Origin: Fagopyrum homotropicum
Taxonomy: Eukaryota > Streptophyta > Magnoliopsida > Caryophyllales > Polygonaceae
NCBI GenBank assembly: GCA_033239125.1
Contig: BSWB01000001.1
Span: forward strand, 136,754,981-136,818,980
Length of the DNA: 64,000 nucleotides
Direction: 5' to 3'
Every line of letters begins with the position of its first letter. The first letter of the stretch is position 1. The notes beneath the pieces were generated by a model. The model was given only the letters and a program-made list of their open reading frames with translations, was not told the DNA's origin and did no database searches. Positions 53,716 to 64,000 of this stretch are shown in pieces. A program made the position numbers and the translations under genes.

Positions 53716-53733
53716 TGGCGCCGTTGCCGGGGA
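53716..53733 (+). other. Primer-binding site of element III (tRNA-Asp type)
   Basis: TGGCGCCGTTGCCGGGGA, complementary to the 3' end of tRNA-Asp, 6 bp after the LTR. Confidence 0.95.
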
Positions 53734-53849
53734 CTAGGTCTAGATTGAGTCATTTCGTGATTGTTTATAGTGTAGATCTTTCTTGTTGCTTTTGATCTCT
53801 CTTTGGTGTGTGTCTTTGCTTTTCAGGACATCTCTTACTCTTTAGGTGT

Positions 53850-56800
53850 ATGCGAAGATCTCGTGGCAAGGATTTAGCTCCATTCGATCCCGAACCGGAG
53901 AAAACCCTTAGATCTAGATCCAAGAGCATTCGAAAAGAGAAAGAGATGGCCGGTAGGAACCTCCAAGCTGAGTTGGATGAAGCCTTAGAGCAAATCAGGC
54001 TAAGAGATGAGCTCTTGGAGGAAGAAAGGAGACTTGCCAATGAGAGGCAAGAGGCAACTAGGAGGGAGATTGAGGAGATTAGGCAAGCACTTGTGCAAAG
54101 GGAGCTTAACCGTCAACAACCTCCTCCACCTCCACCACAACCGCAGCCGGCGGTGAACGTTAGGGTTGTGCCCATTGCTATGGATGAGCCACAAACGTTG
54201 GGGCAACGTATGGATCCGGCACAAAGAGCACACCGCCCGGGTGTGAACTTAGGAGATCCCGCAGCCCATGATTACGAGCTCCGCCCTCAAGTTCTACAAA
54301 TGATCCGGCATAACCAATTTGGAGGGATGGAAGGAGAGTTTCCTCACCAACATTTGATGAACTACGAGATTTTGATGGAGACTCTTAGACCGCCGAGATT
54401 GGAGAGCAACAACCATAAGCTAAGGGCTTTCTCCTTCTCTCTTAAGGACAAGGCCTTAGCTTGGTATCAATCTATTCCACAAGGGCGAGTTGGTACTTGG
54501 GAGGAGATGACAACCGAGTTTTTGACTAAGTTCTTCCCACCTTCCAAGACTACCGAATTAAGAGGGAAGATCAATGCCTTCGTGATGAAGGATAGAGAGA
54601 GTTTGTTCAAGTCTTGGGAGAGATTCAAAGACCTTCTCCTAGATTGTCCACACCATGGCATACCGAAAATTGAGCTATTGGAGATCTACTTCAAAGGACT
54701 TGATGAAGATAGCCAATTCAAGCTTCAATCCCTTTCCGGTGGGACTTTCATGGAGAAGCATGTAGATGATGCTTGGGAGTTTGTGGAGAAGCAAGCTCTA
54801 GTGATTGAGAAGTACTCCCATAGGAAGAGTGAAGGGAGAAAGGCGGGAGCATATGAGGTGAGTGAGGTCACCATGAGCAACTTCAAGCTCGACGCCATCA
54901 ACAACGAGCTAAAGTCCTTGAGGGAGTTGTGTGCTACAACTTTGAAGAGTCAAGCAACTCCTCAAGTTCCTCCACAAGCCAACCTATCTTCCAAAGAGGA
55001 GGATGTGAACTATATGGGAAGGGGCAACTACAACAACTACCAAGGCCCAAGGAACTTCAACAACAACCGGCAATTCAACAATTACCGGCCCAACCATAAC
55101 CATCCCGGGTTTTCTTACTCTAACCCAGATGGAGCCTTGAACCCTCCCGCTTCTACAAGCACAACTCCACCACCAAGAGCTTCACAAGAACCTCCACCCG
55201 GATTCACTCAACCGCCAAAGGATAGAACGGAAATGATGTTTGAGCAATTGCTAGGAAGGTTGAGCGGTCTTGAGAGCACGGTGACTTCCATTTCCAAAGC
55301 TCAAAAAGTGTTGGAAGCACAAGTGTTCCAAAAGGCGGGTGAAGCACATAGAGATCCGGGGAAGCTTCCCGGAAGGACCGAAGAAAACCCAAAGGGCCAA
55401 GTGTTGGCCATTACAACAAGAAGTGGGTTAAGCATGAAGGATCCTTTGCCTAAGGAGAATGCTAAAGGGAAGCAAGTGGTGAATGAAGAAGAGACTTCGC
55501 AAGGAGATGGAGGCAAGAGCAAGGATGTAGAGCCAAGATGTGTGGCACCGCCTCCATACAAGCCACCACTACCGTTCCCTCAATCACGAGCAAGAGCTCG
55601 CTTGGACAATCACTTTGGTAAATTCCTTGAACTTATGTCTAAATTGCATATTAACATTCCGTTCATGGATGCTATTTTAGGTATGCCGGCATATGGCAAG
55701 TTCTTAAAGGAAATACTCTCCAACAAGAGGAAGTTGGAGGAGTATGGGGAGATAAGAATGACGAAGAGATCCTCGGAGTTGATTCAAACGATGAAGGAGG
55801 AGATGCCTCCCAAGCTAAGGGATTCGGGATCCTTTTGTGTGCCAATCGGAGTAGGAGAAGTGAAGTATGATGCCCTATGTGATCTTGGGGCAAGTGTAAG
55901 CATCATCCCGCTTGCACTTTGCAACAAGGTTGGGCTAGGAGAGCCAAAGCCGGTCAAGATGACTCTTTACATGGCGGACCGCTCAATCACTCATCCGGTT
56001 GGGATCTTGGAAGACATCCCGGTGCAATTAGGGAAGTTCTATGTGCCCATAGACTTCGTTGTTTTAGACATCCCGGCGGACTATCCGGTTCCTATCATCT
56101 TGGGGAGACCTTTCCTAGCTACTTCCGGATGTCTAGTGGATTGCAAGAATGGAACTCTCTCTTTCAACATTGGAGAAGAGAACATCAAGTTTAAGCTATC
56201 CACAATGATGAAAGGGCCAACCCTTGATGAGGATGTATTCAACATAGTTGAAGAAGAGGAATCTAGGGAGGTTGTGAGCTCAATCTTGCTCAAGGATCCA
56301 CTTGAGAGGGTTCTTAGCTCAAGCTTGATGGAAGAAGGAGTTGAGGAGAGTAGCAATGAAGTAATCAAGGGCTTGAATGCATTGGACGAGCTACCAAGTG
56401 TGGGATTTGAAGTGCTAGAAGAAGGGAGAAACTGGCAGAAAAATCGGACTGCCTGCCAAAAATCGGCCGATTTTTGTACTTATGCTGAAATTTCAGCCAG
56501 TTTTGCCAAAACAGAAACTCAGATCGACCCCCCTTCAGAAAAATCGACCGATTTTTCTTCCTGGGTCGATTTTCCTGAGTCTTTTCAGCATCAACCACTT
56601 GAGTATGAGCAATCATCAAGGGACTTCAAGGAGGCTTCCATGGCTTTGCAATCATCTCAACCTACATTGTATGGATCGTCTCCAACCGAAAAAGGTCCTC
56701 CTCAACTTGATCTTAAACCTCTTCCTTCTCATTTAAAGTATGCTTTCCTTGGTTCAAATTCTACTTATCCGGTGATTGTGAATGCATCCTTGAATGATGA

Positions 56801-59618
56801 TGAGCTTAATAGATTGTTGAATGAATTGAAACTGCATAGAAAGGCAATAGGATACACCATTGATGATCTTGTTGGCATCAAACCATCTTTGTGCATGCAT
56901 AGGATAATGATGGAAGATAATCATAAACCCTCTATTGAACATCAAAGAAGGTTAAATCCTATAATGAAAGAGGTAGTTAAGAAGGAAATCATTAAGTTGC
57001 TAGATGCGGGAATTATCTACCCTATCTCGGATAGTAAGTGGGTTAGTCCCGTTCATGTAGTACCTAAGAAGGGTGGGATGACCGTAGTAACCAATGAGAA
57101 CAATGAACTAATTCCCACTAGAACGGTTACGGGATGGAGGATGTGCATTGATTATAGGAAGTTGAACATGGCCTCTAGGAAAGATCACTTCCCTCTCCCC
57201 TTCATTGACCAAATGCTAGAGAGGTTAGCTCAACATTCTCATTTTTGCTACCTAGATGGCTATAGTGGATTCTTCCAAATCCCTATCCACCCCGATGATC
57301 AAGAGAAAACAACCTTTACATGTCCATGGGGTACTTTTGCATAAAGGAGAATGCCATTTGGGTTGTGTAATGCACCCGCTACCTTCCAAAGGTGTATGAT
57401 GGCTATCTTTTCGGAATACATAGAGAATATCATGGAAGTGTTTATGGATGATTTCTCTGTTTATGGTTCTTCTTTCGATGATTGCTTGGCTAACTTGTCC
57501 TTAGTATTACAAAGATGTGAGGAGACAAATCTTGTCTTAAATTGGGAAAAATGCCACTTCATGGTAAGTGAAGGTATTGTGTTAGGACACTTGGTGTCTA
57601 ACCGTGGCATTGAGGTTGATAGAGCGAAAATTGAAACGATAGAGAAGTTGCCGCCACCTACCTCGGTGAAGGGGGTAAGGAGCTTTTTAGGGCATGCCAG
57701 TTTTTACCGGAGGTTCATTCAAGATTTCTCTAAAATTTCTAAGCCTCTCACTAACCTACTAATGAAGGATGTTGATTTTGTCTTCTCCAAAGATTGCCTT
57801 GAAGCTTTTTGTAGGTTGAAGAACGCCTTGATCTCCGCACCCATCATGCAACCTCCGGATTGGAGTTTACCGTTTGAGATCATGTGTGATGCAAGCGATG
57901 TAGCCGTTGGGGCTGTTTTGGGGCAAAGGAAAGATGGGAAAACTCATGCTATTTATTATGCTAGCAAGACGCTAGATGATGCCCAACTTAACTATGCCAC
58001 AACCGAGAAAGAGTTGCTAGCGGTAGTGTATGCCTTTGAGAAGTTTCGGTCATACCTCGTTGGAGCGAAAGTCATAGTGTATACGGATCATGCTGCGATC
58101 CGTTATCTCCTTACCAAGAAGGATGCAAAGCCTAGATTGATTCGATGGATCCTTCTTCTTCAAGAGTTTGATTTGGAGATCCGGGACAAGAAGGGATCCG
58201 AGAACTCCGTGGCGGATCACCTTAGTAGACTCCCACCATTGGAGCTTGAAAGAGAGGACATCCCGATTGATGACTCATTCCGGGATGAGCAATTGCAAAT
58301 GGTGGAGGAGTGCTTGTTCCAAGTGTCTAGAGGAAGCGAGCCATGGTTTGCCGACATTGTGAACTACCTAGTGTGTGAGGAAGTGCCTCCCGGTTTGACA
58401 TATGCCCAAAGGAAGAAGTTCTTCAAAGATGTGAGGCATTACTATTGGAGCGAGCCACTTTTGTTCAAAAGAGGGCCGGATGGGATGTTTAGAAGATGCA
58501 TACCGGAGGATGAGGTGGAGAGTGTGATCCGCCATTGTCATTCCTTGCCATGTGGAGGGCATGCTAGTGCACACAAGACATGTGCGAAAGTGCTACAATC
58601 GGGCTTCTTTTGGCCAAGTTTGTTCAAGGACGTGCAAGGCTTTGTGGTAGCTTGTGATGCTTGCCAAAGGACGGGCAACATCTCAAGGAGGAATGAAATG
58701 CCCTTGAACAACATCCAAGAGGTAGAGATATTTGATGTGTGGGGTGTGGACTTCATGGGGCCATTCCCTTCTTCATGTGGCAACCTCTACATCCTATTGG
58801 CGGTTGACTATGTTTCGAGATGGGTGGAGGCAATCGCCTCTCCTACAAATGACGCCAAGGTAGTGGTGCGGTTCTTCAACCGAGTGATCTTTCCTAGGTT
58901 TGGAACACCTAGGGTGATCATAAGCGATGGAGGGAAGCACTTCACCAATAGGAATTTTGGAGCACTTTTGGCCAAGTATGGGGTGACTCATAAGGTGGCA
59001 ACACCTTACCATCCCCAAACTAGTGGCCAAGTGGAGATCTCCAACCGGGAGATCAAGGCCATTCTTGAGAAGACGGTATCAAGGACGAGAAAAGATTGGG
59101 CTATGAAGCTCGATGATGCCTTGTGGGCATATAGGACCGCCTTCAAAACACCAATTGGTACCACTCCTTACAAGTTGGTCTATGGAAAGTCTTGCCACCT
59201 TCCGGTAGAGATGGAGCATCGAGCATATTGGGCTATAAAGTGGCTAAATTTTGATCTCAAGGAGGCCGGAGAAAAGCAGTTGCTAGACATGAACGCCCTT
59301 GAGGAGATCCGGTTGGATGCATATGAGAATGCTCGGATCTACAAGGAGAGGACTAAACGGTGGCATGACAAGCGCCTCATCCCGAAGGAGTTGAGTGAAG
59401 GCGACCTTGTCCTTCTCTTCAACTCGAGGCTGCGGCTCTTCCCCGGAAAGCTCAAATCAAGATGGACCGGGCCATATGTGGTGAAGAAAGTTTTTCCTCA
59501 TGGAGCGGTGGAGATAGGAGGAGATCATTGTGGTGATTTCAAAGTGAATGGGCATCGATTGAAGAAGTACATCCCGGAAGCCCCGGTGGAAGTGATTGCC
59601 CCGCTTCACCTTGATTGA
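53850..59618 (+). pseudogene. Element III gag-pol polyprotein with one internal stop
   Basis: The ATG at 53850 (MRRSRGKDLAPFDPEPEKT) is used because element II starts the same way. The frame is open for about 1920 codons except TAA at 57342-57344 in RT, where element II has TAT (Tyr). Order, residues from the ATG: coiled coil (about 30-95), poly-Pro/Gln, Gag core (about 155-305), Asn/Gly-rich linker, protease with ALCDLGASVSIIPL (Asp near 678), variable linker containing the AATCGG module (about 860-925), and RT with VFMDDFSVYG (near 1198). RNase H has CDASDVAVGAVLG (near 1347). Integrase has a zinc block from about 1562 (HCHSLPCGGH, CDACQRTG) and core blocks VDFMGPF, IISDGGKHFTN and GQVEISNREIK. 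The tail ends FNSRLRLFPGKLKSRWTGPY. No CCHC knuckle or chromodomain is seen. Confidence 0.95.
56436..56576. repeat. AATCGGCCGATT module in the element III protease-RT linker
   Basis: AAAAATCGGA, AAAAATCGGCCGATTTTT (about 56458), then AAAAATCGACCGATTTTT (about 56540) and GGGTCGATTTT. This is a double module inside the coding frame, where it encodes Lys-Ser-(Ala/Thr)-Asp-Phe repeats. Confidence 0.88.
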
Positions 59619-61438
59619 AACGCTCCTGAATTTGGTCAAGCTAATGACCTTAAAGAAGCGCTTAATGGGAGGCAACCCATTGGTATATATTTTTCCTTGT
59701 GTTTTTCTTGCTTTTGTTTAATCTCACTCTTGGTGTGCTTTGTTTTTCTTTTGTGTTTTTGGGTGCTAGATCTTGTTGATTATCATGAGTTATGGGATGT
59801 TGGAGGTCATGTGAAAGCCTCATGGACCAGTTGAAGGAACAAGATCCAAGCACATGGACGAACAGGAAAGCACCCAGAAAAATCGGCCTGTTCATCAATA
59901 AATCGGCCGATTTTCCTGGGCTATGGGGCAATTTTTCCTCTGTACAAGGGAAAGTGATGATCTCCAATCAAGCATGGGTGGAGCGGACGTGGAACTTGGA
60001 CGGCTTGCGGTGCCAAGCGCGGGTTCCGACACCATAATGAACATCAAGAGCTCTCTACCATCCTTGATCGATCATCCACCATCATCATTCAATGTGACCC
60101 GAAATACCAAAGCATCACCAATTTTACATTGTGAGGACTCTCTTTCACTTCTTTATTTAGCTTCCACATCGGGGACAATGTGTTTCTAAGTATGGGGTGG
60201 GGTTTTCATAATCACTTGCATGATTAGCATCTAGGATAGTTTAATTTTGTCACATGTTTCATTATGTCTTGCATTGAACATACATATTTCGAAAAATCCA
60301 AAAAATTCAGAAAATTTTAAAAATTTTAGTGCTTCTAAGGCTTGGATATGACCCTAATGATGAACCTTGTCTTGTGGATTGGCTATGGATAGCCTTATGT
60401 GTTGAGTAGATGATGCATATGTGGACTTGAAGTACTTCTCTTGAAACCATGAATGATTTGTGATCATGAATGTTTGCCTTGATTGAATTGAGTATTGAAA
60501 ATCGAAATCGCATGCTAGTTCTTGCACATCATCTAGGAATGAATGAGGCAATTCATCTTTCTCTACTTCTCGTCTTGATCACGTTGTTTGAGCACCTCAA
60601 TTGATATAAATTGACCTCTTTTGACCCATCCGGGAATAGGAGCATGCTAGTGTGTTGATGTGTGTGAAAAGCAAGTGTGGGGTGAAGGTGTTGATGAAAG
60701 AATGCCATGAATAGAATGCTGAATTTGTTGTGAAAGTGTAGACAAAAATATAGGTTTGGGGACGTTGGTTTAAATGACAAGTAACTCGGTACACTTCACA
60801 TAATCGGGTGTTGGTGCCTTGCCAAAGTCAAATAAACCGATAGTTCTAACGAGCTTTGGTATGTGTGCCCGGTGTGGATGCATCTCGAAAAAATAGAAAA
60901 AACCCGAGAATGGCTAATCATCAAGGTTTCGGCTTTTGCACACCAATGCCATTGTCTCAAAAATAAAAGAAAGAAAAGAAAATGAAGAAAAATATACACT
61001 TGAGGGAAGTTGATAAGAAAATTTGAAGTTGTGGTTGTTTAGTTCCTTTCCCGGATTAGCATCACAAAGCCTAGAAAACTCCCGCCTAATCACAACGTTT
61101 CTTGACCTTCTATTTCACAAGTCCTTATGACCTACTTGCATGTGTGTAAGACTAAGTGATTTAGATTGGATATGCTAATGATCATCTTGACTTCTTCATC
61201 TTTACATTTCATTGCATGCTATCAAGTTAAGTGTAATTGTCTTTCCATGCTTTCATTTATCTGATGCATAATTGCTTGTCCATTTCCATGAAACATGACT
61301 ATGAAGGTGATCCAATATTAGAAGCACAACTCCAAAAGATTTTTGACATTTTTTTTCTGCATACATAAATCATGTCATCTCTTAGTCTATAGTTGAGAAT
61401 TTGCTCGGGGACGAGCAAACCTTAAGTATGGGGTATTT
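59619..61438 (+). other. Element III 3' non-coding region and polypurine tract
   Basis: About 1.8 kb without a convincing ORF and no env-like gene. A further AATCGGCCGATT module is at 59877-59941. A palindrome TTTGCTCGGGGACGAGCAAA lies at about 61402, followed by the polypurine tract AAGTATGGGGTATTT (61424-61438) against the 3' LTR. Confidence 0.8.
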
Positions 61439-63259
61439 TGATAACACGATTTATGACTTAGGTTTAGGTAATCATTTAGATAGATTCCTCACTCATTCAT
61501 GCACGTTTTGGCATTGATTCATGACGTCTTCGCTCAATTCACGCACATTTCTAGAAAAGACGTCTACACTACCTTTTATCGGTTTTGTAGGTAATTCGGG
61601 GATCTATTGGACGTTAATCGATACATTTGAGGGCCAACCCTCATGATGGTTCACATCCAAAGCCTTTGAGGAGCATAATTGGATCAACAAAGGACACAAA
61701 GACCACCATTGGTGCAAGCAATGGATCAACTCATGGCTAAACGAGCATAACAAGTTTCTGCTGAAGAAAATCGGACCATCAAGCAGCTAAATCGGCCGAT
61801 TTATTGCTCTGGGTCGATTTTTAGGCCTTTGACAGCTTAAAGCCACGTGTCCCACGATCTCTTGCCCGTCCTTGCTCTTGGTGGAGAATATAAGTGGTCC
61901 CTCAGGTGGTTGTTGAGGATCTCTCCTCTCCCACACTCTCATTCACAGCTCATCAATTTGGTAAGAGGATTGGAGAAGAAGAAAAGCTCCCAAGGATTGA
62001 AGGAAGAACAAGAAGACCATTCTAAGGGTGATTTTGAGTGATTTTGTAGACTTGGATTGAAGAACTAATTGCAAGGATTGTTAAGAACGTTTTGCATCTT
62101 CGTTTTAGAGTTTGTAAGTCTTGCTACAACTTGGATTTGGCTGAGATTTATTGATTTTGCTTACTCATCTTTCATTACTCATCTATGAACACCATGTATG
62201 CTTGTTTGATGATTTCGGATCTTGATATGCATATTATTGGCTAGTTTCTTGTGATTTTAGAGTGATGGATTGATGGTTATGGCTTGGGTGATGATAGGAT
62301 GGACTTATATGTTAGTTTAGGATGATTTGTATGCACGAAACCCATTTCAGAGACAAAAATCGACCTGTTCTTCATCTAGATCGTCCGATTTTCTGTATGA
62401 TCCACCCGATTTTCTTCTCTGTTGCTCTTTAATTGATGAATCTGCATGTTGGAGTCCTTGGTTGTTTAAATCCTAGTGTTTATTAAGCCTAATTTAGCTT
62501 AGAATCACCTAATGCTACCAACCTAAGTGAGGGAAGAGATCTACCCGATGATTTCCGATCTTAGATACCTAAGATGATGAATGCTAGGTAGTAGTGAGCC
62601 TCATAAGCCGCTATTGGATTGAGTGTGCTAGGATTATTGCTTGAGATTTCCCTATTCCGAGACTTACCCGGTAAGGAGAGGGTTACCCTTAAGTAGTATC
62701 TAGTTTGTGTGAAATTCCTTACTCTAACCCCTAGAGACTTACCCGGTAATAGGAGTTTGATGCGGGATTAGTGAAGTGAGAGACCTACCCGGTAATTGCT
62801 TCCATTAGCGAAACATTCTTTCCCAACACCGCAGCTTAGTCCTTAGAATCTTTAGAACCTTGAATCCAATGCCATAACCGGAAATCTTGACCTCTAAAAT
62901 CTACTTTTCTCTCTTGATCATATCCTTGTGCTTTGTGTTTGCTTGTTCGTTTGCTAGCTTGAGTTGTTAGTTGTTTATCATCTTGCTTGACTTGTGATCT
63001 TTGTTTGATCACCACAAAAACCAACAAAAACATTGTGTTTTCCATTTTCTTTATTCCTCATCTTATCTTAGTCTAGATTCACACTATCTTTGATCATTGC
63101 TTGACTCGATTTCACCTTAGTCTTTGTGTTCGACCTCGGAATACTTACCTTTCTACAAACGTCCCGTACACTGCGGGTTCGCTAGGAGTTAGGATAATTA
63201 TAACGAGTATAAATTTAAGACTTATTGCGTGCACATCACATCTATTCCTAGACGTAACA
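61439..63259 (+). repeat. 3' LTR of element III
   Basis: It runs from TGATAACACG to GACGTAACA, 1821 bp, 5 bp longer than the 5' copy because of an extra GAAAC-type insertion at about 62339. It is followed by the target duplication GGGCG. Confidence 0.96.
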
Positions 63260-64000
63260 GGGCGCACCAGTTCTCTTCGTCAGGAAGAAAGACGGGTCAA
63301 TGAGGTTATGTATCGACTACCGGGAGCTGAACAAGGTGACGATCAAGAACAAGTACCATTTGCCCCGTATCGATGATCTTTTGGATCAGCTCCATGGAGC
63401 TTCAGTGTTTTCGAGGATCGATATGAGATCTGGATATCTCAGTTGAGGGTGAGAGAGCATGACGTAGCTAAGACAGCTTTTCGGACCAAATATAGACACT
63501 ACGAGTTTGTAGTGATGCCATTCGGGCTTACGAACGCGCCCGCGGTCTTCATGGAGTTGATGAACAACATCTTCATCGACTTCCTTGACCAGTTTATAGT
63601 TGTCTTCATCGACGATATTGTGGTTTACTCTTGCAGTAAGGAGGAGCATGCAGGACACTTGAGGATTGTTCTTCAGATCTTACAAGATAGAGAGTTGTAC
63701 GTCAAGCTCTCTAAGTGCGAGTTTTGGATGCTTGTGGTAGCATTCCTTGGTCACATTGTTTCAGCTGAAGGGATCAAGGTAGATCCGGCAAAGATCGAGT
63801 CAGTAGCATCTTGGCCGCCACCTAAGAACGTCAAGGAGGTCCGCAGCTTCTTAGGATTGACGGGCTACTACCGGCGTTTTGTAGAGGGCTTTTCTGTTAT
63901 CGCCCGACCGCTCACTTCCTTGTTGCGGAAGTCTACGAGGTTCATATGGTCCGAGACGTTCCTGCAGAGCTTCGAGGAGCTGAAGAAGAGGTTGACCTCT
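63260..64000 (+). pseudogene. Tekay C: rest of reverse transcriptase (runs off the window)
   Basis: The sequence resumes with APVLFVRKKDGSMRLCIDYR, NKVTIKNKYHLPRIDDLLDQ, VFSRIDMRSGY, FGLTNAPAVFMELMNNIFID, VVFIDDIVVYS (active site), AEGIKVDPAKIESVASWPPP and FLGLTGYYRRFVEGFSVIAR. A one-base loss near 63436 (at GYLQLRV) shifts the frame. It is otherwise well preserved and continues past 64000. Joined across element III, the reading continues with SPWG then APVL. Confidence 0.92.

Larger units (their letters stand above)
51894..63259 (+). mobile_element. Athila-type gypsy element III, young full-length insertion
   Basis: LTRs 51894-53709 and 61439-63259 bound the element, which is flanked by a perfect 5-bp target duplication GGGCG (51889-51893 and 63260-63264). 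By eye the LTRs differ by three substitutions and one 5-bp indel. That implies a very recent insertion (order of tens of thousands of years at an assumed 1.3e-8 per site per year). Primer site, gag-pol and polypurine tract are all present and in order. It sits inside the RT gene of Tekay C. Confidence 0.97.

Noticed and set aside
40702..57344. TAT to TAA stops in elements II and III as a programmed readthrough signal
   Set aside because: They lie at different codons, in RNase H and RT respectively, and each element has Tyr where the other has the stop, so they are independent mutations.
59619..61438. Possible env-like gene in element III
   Set aside because: No open frame above about 90 codons with signal peptide or membrane segments; the region is non-coding.
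1..64000. tRNA genes at the tRNA-Asp and tRNA-Met matches
   Set aside because: Only the 12-18 bp primer-site complement is present, always next to an LTR; no cloverleaf body.

Overview
The window is plant nuclear DNA, most likely from a eudicot. It is dominated by nested LTR retrotransposons. Gypsy elements of the Athila type (primer site matching the 3' end of tRNA-Asp), gypsy chromoviruses of the Tekay/Del type (primer site matching initiator tRNA-Met, chromodomain-like tail) and copia pieces are all present, with remnants of Mutator (MULE), PIF/Harbinger and CACTA DNA transposons. I recognise one host gene that looks intact, a three-exon dephospho-CoA kinase (12829-14995, minus strand), and one host pseudogene, an aldehyde-oxidase fragment (16530-17520, plus). 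No species can be named from sequence alone.

Layout. 1-3453: end of a minus-strand Athila-type element (element I: gag remnant, primer site, LTR, then an abutting partial LTR). 3454-3823: tail of a Tekay-type LTR. 3824-6130: AT-rich, mostly unassigned, with a CACTA terminus at 5884-5899. 6130-9034: decayed MULE with a FAR1/MULE transposase and an OTU-protease-like part. 9270-11390: decayed minus-strand copia gag-protease-integrase. 11400-15500: dephospho-CoA kinase flanked by GTCCGTCACGGAC palindromic repeats. 16131-17520: an orphan exon-like ORF and the aldehyde-oxidase pseudogene. 19230-24965: PIF/Harbinger element with a 1.3-kb foldback MULE inside it. 25228-32314: Tekay element A, its gag region replaced by a copia LTR piece. 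32371-35541: Tekay element B, LTR and gag start only. 35542-46747: Athila-type element II (minus), complete but with broken ORFs. 46748-47841: partial older LTR. 47842-64000: Tekay element C, whose reverse transcriptase is split by Athila-type element III (51894-63259, plus; 5-bp target duplication GGGCG; LTRs nearly identical). Element III is the youngest insertion seen; its polyprotein has a single internal stop codon.

Most interesting signal. Three diverged Athila-type families and an unrelated copia LTR carry short palindromic modules built as half-site, full palindrome, half-site over about 60 bp. In the Athila-type families they sit at corresponding places: two sites in the LTR, and in II and III also the protease-RT linker. 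The palindrome word differs between families (AAATCGGCCGATTT in III and in the copia element, CCACGGCCGTGG in II, ACCTCGGTCGAGGT in I) but is shared by the separate sites of one element. Tekay LTRs have a GC-rich counterpart. In addition, every Athila-type LTR has four copies of AGACTTACCCGGTAA at conserved spacing (about 120, 77 and 46 bp). This word resembles the 5' end of U1 snRNA, and its complement is a strong 5' splice site. Tekay LTRs carry a GTAAGTCC/GGACTTAC hairpin of the same flavour. I know of no description of either system, and their function is not shown by sequence alone.
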